The position numbers and the translations under genes were made by a program. This document shows positions 52,533 through 60,024 of a stretch of 64,000 bases of DNA, piece by piece. A model generated the notes under the pieces. It saw only the letters and a list, made by a program, of their open reading frames with translations. It searched no databases and was not told the DNA's origin. The stretch comes from JBBQXK01 sp052387255 (GTDB lineage Bacteria; Pseudomonadota; Alphaproteobacteria; Rhodobacterales; Rhodobacteraceae), in the NCBI GenBank assembly GCA_052387255.1, contig JBQTJI010000012.1, positions 1-64,000 on the forward strand, written 5' to 3'. Every line of letters starts with the position of its first letter. The first letter of the stretch is position 1.

Positions 52533-53495
52533 CTACAGTCGGCCCGCGAACAGCATCCCCGACAGCACCGCGATCGCCAGGCCCGCCGCCAGTTCCAGCA
52601 CCGGCAGCGCGCGGGCCACCCGGCCCCCGGCCAGCACCGCCAGCATCCCCTCGCGCGCCCAGACCGACAGGCCCGCGACCGCCACCGTGATCGCCGCCGT
52701 GCCCAGGCCCATCACATAGGCCCCGGCAATGCCCGCCGCCCCGATCCCCATCTGCCAGGTCAGCACCAGCAGCAAGAGCGCCCCCGTGCAGGGCCGCGCC
52801 GCGATGCCCGCGACCAGCGCCAGCGCCTCGCGCGGGGTGGTGATCGCGGCAACCTGGTCGGGCGTGGGGGCATGGGCGTGGGTGCAGGCGGCGTCGTGGA
52901 CATGGTCATGACCATGGTGGTCATGGTGATCGTGACCATGGTCGTGGCCTGCCACCCGCACCATGCCCCGTACCCCCCGCACCGCCAGCCACAGCCCGAT
53001 CAGCGCCACGCCCGCGTGGCTCGCGGGCAGCATCCAGTCCTCGGCCACGCGCACCACCTGTTCGCGCGTCCAGGCAAACGCCGCGATCCCGCCATAGACC
53101 AGCACCACCGCGACCGTCGCCTGCGCCAGGCTGGACACCAGCGCCAGCGTCGTCAGCGGCCACAGCCGCACCCGCCGCGCCACACCATAGCCGCCGATCA
53201 GCACCTTGCCGTGCCCCGGCCCCGCCGCATGGAACACGCCATAGGCAAAGGCCATGCCCAGCAGCGCCGCCAGCGCCCCGCCCTCGCCCGCACGCAAGCT
53301 GCGGATCGCACGGGCCAGCGCATTCTGCGCCTCATGCTGCGCCGCCGCCGCCCAGCGGGCCACATCGCCCAAGGTGCCCGTGGCCCACAGCACCAGCACC
53401 GGCAGCGCCACCAGAAGCCCTGCCGCCGTCACGACACGCAGAACGACCGCGCGGGCGGCACCCGGCGCGCGCCTGCCGGTCACCCCGTGCCGCAT
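52533..53495 (-). CDS. Nickel/cobalt transporter (RcnA/NiCoT-like)
   Basis: A 320-residue membrane protein with about seven helices. Motifs are FAYGVFHAAGPGHGKVLIGGY in the first half and GIAARPCTGALLLLVLTW in the second, typical of HoxN/RcnA-type metal transporters. A cytoplasmic or periplasmic loop (about residues 183-212) is very His/Asp-rich, alternating HDHGHDHHDHHGHDHVHD-type residues, and should bind metal. Its start lies inside the upstream DUF1007 gene by 16 bp, so the pair is coupled. Direction (import or efflux) cannot be decided. Confidence 0.85.
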   Translation of the reverse strand: MRHGVTGRRAPGAARAVVLRVVTAAGLLVALPVLVLWATGTLGDVARWAAAAQHEAQNALARAIRSLRAGEGGALAALLGMAFAYGVFHAAGPGHGKVLIGGYGVARRVRLWPLTTLALVSSLAQATVAVVLVYGGIAAFAWTREQVVRVAEDWMLPASHAGVALIGLWLAVRGVRGMVRVAGHDHGHDHHDHHGHDHVHDAACTHAHAPTPDQVAAITTPREALALVAGIAARPCTGALLLLVLTWQMGIGAAGIAGAYVMGLGTAAITVAVAGLSVWAREGMLAVLAGGRVARALPVLELAAGLAIAVLSGMLFAGRL

Positions 53496-54136
53496 GTCAC
53501 CCGCGCCTCCTCGGCAAAGTTTGCCCCCACCGCCGGAAAGTCCTGCTCGACGCTCTGGTCGGCGGTGTATTCCTGCAGAATGGCCTGCAACTGTTCCTGT
53601 GCCGCCGTCAGGTCGGGCTCGAACACCTGCACCGCACAGGCCGCCGCCCCCGGCCCGCTGAGCAGGGGCGTCCCAAGGATGGTGTAGGCGACATAATAGG
53701 TCGGGTCATAGACCTGCAGAACCAGGGGAACGTCGGACACCGGCACGGGCGTGACAAGGTCGCGCACATGCACCGACACGATCCGCCCCTGCTCGACCCG
53801 CGCCGACCAGTCGTCCGGGCGGCCCAGCGGCACCGGCACCGTGCCCTTGTCGAGAAGATACAGGTCGCCCGCGAAATCGGCGTCCCATGCCATGTCGAAC
53901 CCCGCCAGCTTGGCCTCTTCCGAAGGCGTTAGCTTGCTGTCGCCGTCGGGGTCCAGCCCCCGGTCCTGCAACGTCACCAGCGAATAGAAGTCGTCATAGA
54001 CCCAGACCACCCGCACCGCCGTGGCACGGCCCTGATCGTCCAGGATGACCTCCAGTGCGGTGTCGATGAAGATATGCGGATGGGCGGCGACGGGCGCGGC
54101 GGACAGGACCAGGGCGGCAAGGGCGGGGCGTATCAT
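53480..54136 (-). CDS. DUF1007 family periplasmic protein with EF-hand-like loop
   Basis: A 218-residue secreted protein. The signal peptide MIRPALAALVLSAAPVAAHPH leads to the DUF1007 hallmark HPHIFIDTALEVILDDQGRA. Residues about 63-74 (DPDGDSKLTPSE) match the 12-residue EF-hand loop, with Asp at 1, 3 and 5 and Glu at 12. DUF1007 proteins are usually found beside RcnA-like metal transporters and are thought to deliver or sense metal. Two Cys at the C-terminal half could form a disulfide. The following transporter gene overlaps by 16 bp. Confidence 0.85.
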   Translation of the reverse strand: MIRPALAALVLSAAPVAAHPHIFIDTALEVILDDQGRATAVRVVWVYDDFYSLVTLQDRGLDPDGDSKLTPSEEAKLAGFDMAWDADFAGDLYLLDKGTVPVPLGRPDDWSARVEQGRIVSVHVRDLVTPVPVSDVPLVLQVYDPTYYVAYTILGTPLLSGPGAAACAVQVFEPDLTAAQEQLQAILQEYTADQSVEQDFPAVGANFAEEARVTCGTG

Positions 54137-54342
54137 GGGACGAAACCTTACGCCCACGCCCCGCGCTTGGCCACCCCCGGCGCGCGCAAGATCGCGTCAG
54201 GCGGCGGGCCGCCGCTGCCCCCGGGTGTTGCGCGGGGCCGACAGCCGGCGGGTTCCGCCCCCCGACAACCCGGCGTCCGGGGGGAGTTCCCCTGCCCCCC
54301 TTTCCGGCCTAAGGTCACCGCGTCCCAACCCGGAGCCTGCCC

Positions 54343-55002
54343 ATGCTGACCCTCTACGGTGTCCACCGTTCCCGCGCCTCGCGCCCGATCTGGCTGTGCC
54401 ACGAGATCGGGCTGGCCTTCACCCAGGTGCCGGTGATCCAAGCCTACCGCCTGCCCGATCCGCAGGCCCCGGACGCGCCGTTCAACACCGCCTCGCCCGC
54501 GTTCCTTGCGGTCAACCCCTCGGGTCAGGTTCCTGCGATGGACGACGGCGGCCTGGTGCTGACCGAAAGCCTGGCCATCTGCCTGCACATTGCCCGCGCC
54601 CATGGCGGTCCGCTGGGACCACAAGGCGCGCAAGAGGCAGCCCTGGCCGAGAACTGGGCGCTGTTCGGGGCAACCTCGCTGGAAGGACCGGGGATCGACA
54701 TCCTCTATACCTACGCCGACGGTCTGGCCGACACGCCCGAGGGGTCGGCCAAGATCGCCGCCGGCGCTGCGGCCCTGTCCCGCCCGATGGCGCGGATCGA
54801 GGCGCATCTCGATGGCCGCGACTGGCTGATGGGCGAGCGGTTCACCGTGGCCGACGTGATGTTGGCCGAATGCCTGCGCTACGGATCGGCGCACAAGCCC
54901 CTGATGCAGGCCCATCCCCGCACCGCCGCCTGGCTGGCCCGCTGCCAGGCACGGCCCGCGTTCCAGAAGATGTGGACGGCCCGCATGGCCGAACCGGCCT
55001 GA
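54343..55002 (+). CDS. Glutathione S-transferase family protein
   Basis: A 219-residue cytoplasmic GST. The thioredoxin-like N-domain has LYGVHRSRASRPIWLCHEIGL with a Ser/Arg start of helix 1, VNPSGQVPAMDDGGLVLTESLAICLHIA (cis-Pro and the ESLAI gamma-glutamyl site), and the helical C-domain has WLMGERFTVADVMLAECL. Substrate unknown; detoxification is usual. The 206 bp before it, between divergent genes, contain a GC-rich stretch without a clear operator. Confidence 0.88.
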   Translation: MLTLYGVHRSRASRPIWLCHEIGLAFTQVPVIQAYRLPDPQAPDAPFNTASPAFLAVNPSGQVPAMDDGGLVLTESLAICLHIARAHGGPLGPQGAQEAALAENWALFGATSLEGPGIDILYTYADGLADTPEGSAKIAAGAAALSRPMARIEAHLDGRDWLMGERFTVADVMLAECLRYGSAHKPLMQAHPRTAAWLARCQARPAFQKMWTARMAEPA

Positions 55003-55010
55003 CCTTGCGT

Positions 55011-55046
55011 GAATGTGCATTCCGATGTATATCGGAATGCACATTC
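55011..55046. promoter_or_regulatory. Perfect 16-bp inverted repeat before phd-doc, likely operator
   Basis: GAATGTGCATTCCGAT (55011-55026) and ATCGGAATGCACATTC (55031-55046) are exact inverted repeats around GTAT. The site is 18 bp before the antitoxin start and is the only extended palindrome there. Phd-type antitoxins bind such palindromes to repress their own operon. Confidence 0.6.
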
Positions 55047-55063
55047 AACCAGAGCATCACGCC

Positions 55064-55312
55064 ATGACCCGCCTCGCCACCCGCAACATCTGCACCATGA
55101 CCGAACTGCGCGAACCGCAGAAGGTGTTCGACCGCGCGAACGGCGAACCCGTGGCGATCCTCAAGAACTCGCAGCTGGTGGGGTACCTGGTGCCGGCCGA
55201 GGCGATGCCCGACCACACGACGCGCTATGCGACGACAGAGGAGTTGACCGACTATCTCGCCCGGTCGCGGGCCAGGGTTCAGCCCGTCCTCGACTATCTG
55301 CGCGACAAGTGA
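55064..55312 (+). CDS. Phd/YefM-type antitoxin
   Basis: An 82-residue protein with the antitoxin fold: TRNICTMTELREPQKVFDRANGEPVAILKNSQLVGYLVPAEAM corresponds to the Phd N-terminal DNA-binding and dimer domain, and the helical YLARSRARVQPVLDYLRDK end would wrap the toxin. The next gene is a Doc-like toxin starting 10 bp later. A palindromic operator lies upstream. The frame can be extended to 55013 through the palindrome, which is unlikely to be translated. Confidence 0.85.
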   Translation: MTRLATRNICTMTELREPQKVFDRANGEPVAILKNSQLVGYLVPAEAMPDHTTRYATTEELTDYLARSRARVQPVLDYLRDK

Positions 55313-55321
55313 CCGCCGACT

Positions 55322-55702
55322 ATGGATTGGGTTCTGCTGTCGACCGCGCAGGTCGCGACGATTCACGATGCCGCCCTGAACCCCGGTGAGCTTGCCGGAA
55401 TGGCGGGCGACAAGTCACTGGACGGGACGCTGGCACGGGTCGAAAACCGGGTTGCCTACGGTATGGTCGAAGACGCCTTCGACCTCGCAGCAGCCTATGC
55501 CGTCGCGATTGCCCAGGGCCACTGCTTCAACGATGCGAACAAGCGAACGGCCTTCCATGCGATGGACGCCGCACTTGCGTTCAACGGTCATGTGCTGGAA
55601 TGGACCATGGCGGAAACCGGCGACATCATCATCCGGGTGGCGCAACGCCTGATGGACGAGGGCGAACTGGCCCTGTGGCTGCGCCATCGGGCCGGGCGCT
55701 GA
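55322..55702 (+). CDS. Doc/Fic-type toxin (death-on-curing family)
   Basis: A 126-residue Fic-fold toxin. The active-site motif HCFNDANKRTAFHAMDAAL (residues about 60-78) matches HxFxDxNKRT of Doc, the kinase-type Fic protein that phosphorylates elongation factor Tu. The N-terminal half is helical (LSTAQVATIHDAALNPGE and LARVENRVAYG), as in Doc. It is preceded by its antitoxin and is followed 50 bp later by the LuxR-like gene. Confidence 0.88.
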   Translation: MDWVLLSTAQVATIHDAALNPGELAGMAGDKSLDGTLARVENRVAYGMVEDAFDLAAAYAVAIAQGHCFNDANKRTAFHAMDAALAFNGHVLEWTMAETGDIIIRVAQRLMDEGELALWLRHRAGR

Positions 55703-55752
55703 GCCGATACCTCTCGCGCCCTGCCCGTTCCGCAAGGCTTCTGGAGACTCCC

Positions 55753-56364
55753 ATGGACCCCTTCGCCCACATCGACGCCGAACTGGCCCGCATCGCCCCC
55801 ATCGCCACGGCAGGCTACTTCCTGGCCCTGCGCATCCGGGGGTCGGCGCCGATGATGGCGTTCAACACCTACCCCAAGCCCTGGGTCGATCACTACATGT
55901 CGAACGGCTATGTCCTGCGCGACCCCATCACCACCTGGGCCATGACCATCGGCGGCACGGTCCGCTGGTCGTCGCCCTTCCTGCTCGACCCGTTCCGCGT
56001 GCTGCGGCAGGCCGCCGAACACGGGCTGAAGCACGGGGCCTCGGTGGCGCACGGGCCGCTCGGGTCGCTGACGATCCTGTCCGCCGCGCGCCCCGACCGC
56101 GAGTTCACCGATGACGAGATTGCGGCGATGAAGGCCATCGTCATCGGCCTGCACGACCACACCGCCCTGCCCAAGGCCCTGACCGACGACCAGCGCGCGA
56201 TCCTGCAGGCGATGGCCGAGGACCGCACGCCGGACCAGGCGGCCAGGGCGCTCGGCATCCCCGAGGCGGCGGCCCGCGCCCGCTACCGCGCGCTCTGCGC
56301 CGATCTGTTCGCCCAGGGCCCGGCCGAGGCGGTGGCCCGCGCGCGGACCTACAAGCTGATCTGA
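55753..56364 (+). CDS. Solo LuxR-type regulator with atypical HTH
   Basis: A 203-residue protein. The N-terminal domain (about residues 10-135) resembles autoinducer-binding domains: FLALRIRGSAPMMAFNTYPKPWVDHYMSNGYVLRDPITTWAM has the W, Y and D/P residues of the acyl-homoserine-lactone pocket, and GVSVAHGPLGSLTILSAAR-like strands follow. The C-terminal LTDDQRAILQAMAEDRTPDQAARALGIPEAAARARYRAL is in the GerE position but lacks several family residues (no TVxxH). No luxI gene is close, so it may read a foreign signal. GGAG precedes the ATG. Confidence 0.72.
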   Translation: MDPFAHIDAELARIAPIATAGYFLALRIRGSAPMMAFNTYPKPWVDHYMSNGYVLRDPITTWAMTIGGTVRWSSPFLLDPFRVLRQAAEHGLKHGASVAHGPLGSLTILSAARPDREFTDDEIAAMKAIVIGLHDHTALPKALTDDQRAILQAMAEDRTPDQAARALGIPEAAARARYRALCADLFAQGPAEAVARARTYKLI

Positions 56365-56419
56365 CTTGCGCCCACCCCCCGCCCGGTGATCATGTCGGCC
56401 ACCCCGCACCGGAGGCCTC

Positions 56420-58369
56420 ATGCCGAACGACCTGCTCAACGCCGAAACCTATGACGCCTCGTCGATCGAGGTGCTCGAAGGTCTCGAACCCGTCCGCAAG
56501 CGCCCCGGCATGTACATCGGCGGCACCGACGAGCGCGCCCTGCACCACCTGGTGGCCGAGGTGCTGGACAACGCGATGGACGAGGCCGTGGCGGGCCACG
56601 CGACGCGGATCGAGGTCGACTTCCACGCCGACCATGCGGTGACGGTGCGCGACAACGGGCGCGGCATCCCCGTCGACCCCCACCCCAAGTTCCCCGGCAA
56701 GTCCGCGCTCGAGGTCATCCTCTGCACCCTGCACTCGGGCGGCAAGTTCGGCGGCAACGCCTATGCCACCTCCGGCGGCCTGCATGGTGTCGGCGCAAGC
56801 GTGGTCAACGCCCTGTCCGACCGCCTGCGCGTCGAGGTCGCCCGCAACCGCGAGCTTTACGCGCAGGAGTTCAGCCGCGGCCTGCCCCTCGGCCCCCTGG
56901 TCAAGGTCGGCCCCGCCCCGAACCGCCGCGGCACGACCTTTACCTTCCACCCCGACCCCGAGATCTTCGGCCACCAGACGCTGAAACCCCACCGCCTGCT
57001 GAAAATGGCCCGCTCCAAGGCCTATCTCTTCTCGGGCGTCGAGAGTCGCTGGAAATCCGCCGTGCCCGACGGCGACACCCCGACCGAGGCGGTGTTCCAC
57101 TTCCCCGGCGGCCTCGCCGACTATCTCAAGGACCAGATCGGCCGCGACACCACCTATGCCGACCGCCCCTTCGCGGGCCGCATCAGCTTTGCCGAGAAGT
57201 ACGACCTTCCGGGCTCGGTCGAATGGGCCGTCAACTGGACCCCCGCCCGCGACGGCTTCCTGCAATCCTACTGCAACACCGTCCCCACCCCCGAAGGCGG
57301 CACGCACGAGGCCGGGTTCTGGACCGCCCTTCTCAAGGGCATCAAGGCGCATGGCGAGCGCGCGAAGAACCGCAAGGCCGACCTCATCACCCGCGACGAC
57401 CTGTCGTCGGGGGCCTGCGCCCTCCTCTCGGTCTTCATCCGCGAGCCGCAGTTCGTCGGCCAGACCAAGGACCGCCTCGCCACCGAAGAGGCCGCCCGCC
57501 TGGTCGAGGGCGCGGTGCGCGACCATTTCGATTCATGGCTCGGCGGCAACCCCAAATCCGCAGGCGCCATCCTCGATTTCCTCGTCCTGCGCGCCGAGGA
57601 ACGCCTGCGCCGCCGCCAGGAAAAGGAAACCGCCCGCAAATCCGCCACCAAACGCCTGCGCCTGCCCGGCAAGCTGACCGACTGCACTGCGAAAACCCGC
57701 GAGAACACCGAGATCTTCATCGTCGAAGGCGACAGCGCCGGCGGCAGCGCAAAGGGCGCGCGCGACCGCGAGACGCAGGCGCTCTTGCCGCTCAAGGGCA
57801 AGGTCCTGAACGTCCTCGGCGCGGCATCGGCCAAACTCAACGACAACGCCGAGATTCGCGACATCTGCGAGGCACTTGGCGTCCAGATGGGCACCCGCTT
57901 CAACCTCGACGACCTGCGCTATGACAAGGTCATCATCATGACCGACGCCGACGTCGATGGCGCGCATATCGCGAGCCTCCTGATGACCTTCTTCTTCACC
58001 CAGATGCGCCCCCTGATCGACAAGGGCCACCTCTACCTCGCCTGCCCCCCCCTCTACCGCCTGACCCAAGGGGCGCAGCGGATGTACGTGGCCGACGACG
58101 CCGCCAAAGAGGTCTGGCTGGCACGCGGCCTGGGCGGCAAGGGCAAGATCGACGTCCAGCGCTTCAAGGGCCTGGGCGAGATGGACGCCAAGGACCTCAA
58201 GGACACCACGATGAACCCCCTGACGCGCAAGCTGATAAGGGTGAGCATCGACGAGGACGAACCGGGTGAGACGGGCGACCTGGTGGAGCGGCTGATGGGC
58301 AAGAAGCCAGAGTTGCGGTTCCAGTACATCTCGGAGAATGCGCGGTTTGTGGAGGAGCTGGATGTATAG
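56420..58369 (+). CDS. parE: DNA topoisomerase IV subunit B (ParE)
   Basis: A 649-residue GyrB-type ATPase that decatenates chromosomes with ParC. It shows the ATP site (EVLDNAMDEAVAG, DNGRGIPVDPHP, SGGLHGVGASVVNAL), the transducer Lys region, the TOPRIM domain (FIVEGDSAGGSAKGARDRETQ, MTDADVDGAHI) and the C-terminal PLYRLTQ...RFKGLGEMDAKDLKDTTMNP. The ATG has GGAGG upstream. Its last 96 bases recur at 59039-59134. The last few codons overlap an internal ATG out of frame that could start a 14-codon leader. Confidence 0.96.
   Translation: MPNDLLNAETYDASSIEVLEGLEPVRKRPGMYIGGTDERALHHLVAEVLDNAMDEAVAGHATRIEVDFHADHAVTVRDNGRGIPVDPHPKFPGKSALEVILCTLHSGGKFGGNAYATSGGLHGVGASVVNALSDRLRVEVARNRELYAQEFSRGLPLGPLVKVGPAPNRRGTTFTFHPDPEIFGHQTLKPHRLLKMARSKAYLFSGVESRWKSAVPDGDTPTEAVFHFPGGLADYLKDQIGRDTTYADRPFAGRISFAEKYDLPGSVEWAVNWTPARDGFLQSYCNTVPTPEGGTHEAGFWTALLKGIKAHGERAKNRKADLITRDDLSSGACALLSVFIREPQFVGQTKDRLATEEAARLVEGAVRDHFDSWLGGNPKSAGAILDFLVLRAEERLRRRQEKETARKSATKRLRLPGKLTDCTAKTRENTEIFIVEGDSAGGSAKGARDRETQALLPLKGKVLNVLGAASAKLNDNAEIRDICEALGVQMGTRFNLDDLRYDKVIIMTDADVDGAHIASLLMTFFFTQMRPLIDKGHLYLACPPLYRLTQGAQRMYVADDAAKEVWLARGLGGKGKIDVQRFKGLGEMDAKDLKDTTMNPLTRKLIRVSIDEDEPGETGDLVERLMGKKPELRFQYISENARFVEELDV
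58274..58369 (+). repeat. parE 3' end, direct repeat copy 1
   Basis: The final 96 bases of parE (GDLVERLMGKKPELRF to ELDV-stop) align without gaps to 59039-59134 with 9 mismatches by my count. Together the two copies bracket a HigBA-type toxin-antitoxin pair. Confidence 0.9.
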
Positions 58370-58406
58370 GCCATTGACCTATAGGTCATTGGCATATACA
58401 GCGTGA
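58362..58406 (+). CDS. Possible 14-codon leader peptide coupled to the toxin
   Basis: An ATG inside the parE 3' end (58362, out of frame with parE) follows GGAGGAG at a normal spacing. The frame reads MYRPLTYRSLAYTA and its TGA (58404-58406) overlaps the toxin GTG (58403). If translated, it would couple toxin synthesis to ribosomes arriving here. It may be accidental; there is no homology evidence. Confidence 0.25.
   Translation: MYRPLTYRSLAYTA
58375..58388. promoter_or_regulatory. 14-bp perfect palindrome, likely operator of the HigBA-like pair
   Basis: TGACCTATAGGTCA is a perfect palindrome between the parE stop and the toxin start, 14 bp before the toxin GTG. A repeat of CATTG...ATAGG flanks it. 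It is the expected place for autoregulation by the HTH antitoxin. Confidence 0.5.
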
Positions 58407-58735
58407 TCACTGTCGTTGAAACCTCTGCCTTCCTGCGTCGCGCCAAGGCCGCGATGACCGAGGATGAGCGGACGGCCCTGATTGATATGCTGGCGGCCAA
58501 CCCCGAGGTCGGCGTGTCCTTGGGGAGGGGGCTGTGGAAGGTCCGGTTCGGGCGGGAGGGCGAAGGGAAAAGCGGCGGCTTCCGCACGATCCACTTCTAC
58601 CGTGCCGGGGCCGCGCCCGTGTTCCTGTTGACCCTTTTCGCCAAGAACGAGAAGGCGAACCTGTCGCCGTCCGAACTGGCGGGATTGATGAAACTGGGCG
58701 AGGAACTCGCCGCCTGCTACGGGAGAAAGACATGA
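58403..58735 (+). CDS. RelE/HigB-type toxin
   Basis: A 110-residue RelE-fold toxin, likely a ribosome-dependent mRNA interferase. The N-terminal VVETSAFLRRAKAAMTEDERTALIDMLAANPE helices, LGRGLWKVRFGREGEGKSGGFRTIHFYRA and FLLTLFAKNEKANLSPSE are typical of HigB/GP49-type toxins (Lys/Arg catalytic face, FAKNEK motif). It starts at GTG and its stop overlaps the antitoxin ATG (ATGA). Toxin-first order is the HigBA arrangement. It lies between the two parE end copies. Confidence 0.87.
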   Translation: MITVVETSAFLRRAKAAMTEDERTALIDMLAANPEVGVSLGRGLWKVRFGREGEGKSGGFRTIHFYRAGAAPVFLLTLFAKNEKANLSPSELAGLMKLGEELAACYGRKT

Positions 58736-59025
58736 CCAGCGAAGCCTACAAGCGCATTGAACAAGGCCTGCGCGAGGCGATTGCCTTTGCCCAGGGCGAC
58801 ACGACCGGCTGCATCGTCCACCACATCGAGGTGCCCCACTCGGACGTCCGCGCCATCCGCGCCCGCACCGGCCTGAGCCAGGCCGAATTCGCCCGGTCCA
58901 TCGGGGTGAAGAAGGCGACGCTGCTGAACTGGGAACACAACCGGCGCACGCCGGACGGCCCCGCACGGGTGCTGCTGGCGCTGATCGAGAAAGAGCCGGG
59001 GATTGTGGGACGGGTGTTGGGGTGA
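58732..59025 (+). CDS. HigA/NadS-type HTH antitoxin
   Basis: A 97-residue XRE-family protein. The helix-turn-helix VRAIRARTGLSQAEFARSIGVKKATLLNWEHNRRTPDGPARVLL covers residues about 40-80, with the N-terminal helix EAYKRIEQGLREAIAFA typical of NadS-like partners of RelE/HigB toxins. It should neutralise the toxin and repress the operon, perhaps at the palindrome 58375-58388. It ends 13 bp before the second parE end copy. Confidence 0.87.
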   Translation: MTSEAYKRIEQGLREAIAFAQGDTTGCIVHHIEVPHSDVRAIRARTGLSQAEFARSIGVKKATLLNWEHNRRTPDGPARVLLALIEKEPGIVGRVLG

Positions 59026-59038
59026 GGGGGGCCGGACT

Positions 59039-59134
59039 GGCGACCTGGTGGAGCGGCTGATGCGCAAGAAGCCGGAGCTGCGGTTCCAGTATATCAGCGA
59101 GAATGCGCGGTTTGTGGAGGAGTTGGATGTGTAG
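59039..59134 (+). repeat. parE 3' end, direct repeat copy 2 (remnant)
   Basis: A second copy of the parE end encoding GDLVERLMRKKPELRFQYIS and ELDV-stop, with one amino-acid change. Seven or eight of nine base differences are silent, including a TCG/AGC serine exchange. It is not joined to a parE body and is thus a pseudo-end. Its GGAGGAG and ATG serve the HNH gene. Confidence 0.88.
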
Positions 59135-59819
59135 TGATAGAACAAGTATCCCGCTGCCAGTGCGCCGCCAATTGCGTCAAGAGGTTGCGTTCGGATGTCC
59201 AATCTGTGGCAATCCGATTCTTGACTATCATCATATAATCCCAATCTCTGAGTTAGAGCACAACGATCCGGATCACATGGTTGCCCTCTGCCCAACCCAT
59301 CACCGTGAATCGGGGAAGTTGCGGAGAGAAAAGGCTTATAAGCTCAAGCGAGAGCCCATAAACCTTGTCAATGGCAACGTTAGAGGTCTTTTAGGTACCA
59401 ACAGGACGCTTCAGTCGTTTCGTCTGGGAACATCTATCTTTATAAATACCCCAAAGATCTTCGTGCATCGTGGCCGGACTATTCTTGAGCATGTAATTCA
59501 GGATGGGCAAAACCTTGTGAGCGCCTTCATTCCAGGCACTGGAATGGTGCCAGACTTGTTGATTCAAGAGAATGATTTTTCCGCGAGCGTCGCCAACTTT
59601 TGGGACATAGAATTTCGAACAAATTACTTGAAGGTGGCGCTCCTTGATCGAACGAGTTGGTTTGAGTTGGATTTTCGCTCTGAGCATGCAGTGGTCAATC
59701 TCAACTTGAATATTGAAGGACGACGCTTCCTGTTCAATCCGAATACATCAATCTTTGGCGGATCAAATATAAGGGTAACCGCTACGGACTGCTTCGTTGG
59801 CTACGAATTTGGCGGTTAA
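59127..59819 (+). CDS. HNH endonuclease domain protein, AT-rich
   Basis: A 230-residue protein with an N-terminal HNH domain: CPICG (Cys24, Cys27), YHHIIPISELEHNDPDHM (His35, His36, Asn46, His50) and LCPTHHR (Cys55). The C-terminal 150 residues (VRGLLGTNRTLQSF, FVHRGRTILEHV, LLIQENDFSASVANFWDIEF) look beta-rich and are unlike families I know. Codon use and AT content mark it as recent. The start codon and ribosome-binding site lie in the duplicated parE tail. A restriction, toxin or mobility role is possible. Confidence 0.78.
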   Translation: MCSDRTSIPLPVRRQLRQEVAFGCPICGNPILDYHHIIPISELEHNDPDHMVALCPTHHRESGKLRREKAYKLKREPINLVNGNVRGLLGTNRTLQSFRLGTSIFINTPKIFVHRGRTILEHVIQDGQNLVSAFIPGTGMVPDLLIQENDFSASVANFWDIEFRTNYLKVALLDRTSWFELDFRSEHAVVNLNLNIEGRRFLFNPNTSIFGGSNIRVTATDCFVGYEFGG

Positions 59820-59828
59820 TGCGCCACG

Positions 59829-59884
59829 TAGGTTGCGCATTCATTGCGCACCACTCCACCGCGCGGCAATGATGCGCAATGAAT
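59829..59884. repeat. Palindrome after the HNH gene, GTAGG-type
   Basis: ATTCATTGCGCA (59839-59850) and TGCGCAATGAAT (59873-59884) are perfect inverted repeats; the left side opens CGTAGGTTGCGC, recalling the dispersed palindrome family. It begins 10 bp after the HNH stop and could end its transcript. Confidence 0.5.
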
Positions 59885-59915
59885 GAACACCCTCCCCCAA
59901 CTCCAATATCGGACT

Positions 59916-59977
59916 GTCACCCCGGGTCTGGCCCGGGGTCTCTCCATGCCAGGACCCCGGGGCAAGCCTGGGGCACC
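59916..59977. repeat. Intergenic inverted repeat of the GACCCCGGG type
   Basis: GTCACCCCGGGTCTGGCCCG (from 59916) is imperfectly complementary to GACCCCGGGGCAAGCCTGGG and following bases (59953-59977). Similar CCCGGGC-rich palindromes are common between genes in alphaproteobacteria. It lies between the HNH gene and brnT. Confidence 0.5.
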
Positions 59978-60024
59978 ATGATGCCCTTCACCCCCCGTTA
60001 ACCCTCCCCGCCCCAGACTCCCCC

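Noticed and set aside
55753..56364. LuxI-LuxR quorum-sensing pair
   Set aside because: No acyl-homoserine-lactone synthase gene was found within several kilobases on either strand.
59039..59134. Second parE end as an assembly error
   Set aside because: Nine scattered, mostly silent differences argue for two real, diverged copies, although read-level confirmation would be needed to exclude it fully.
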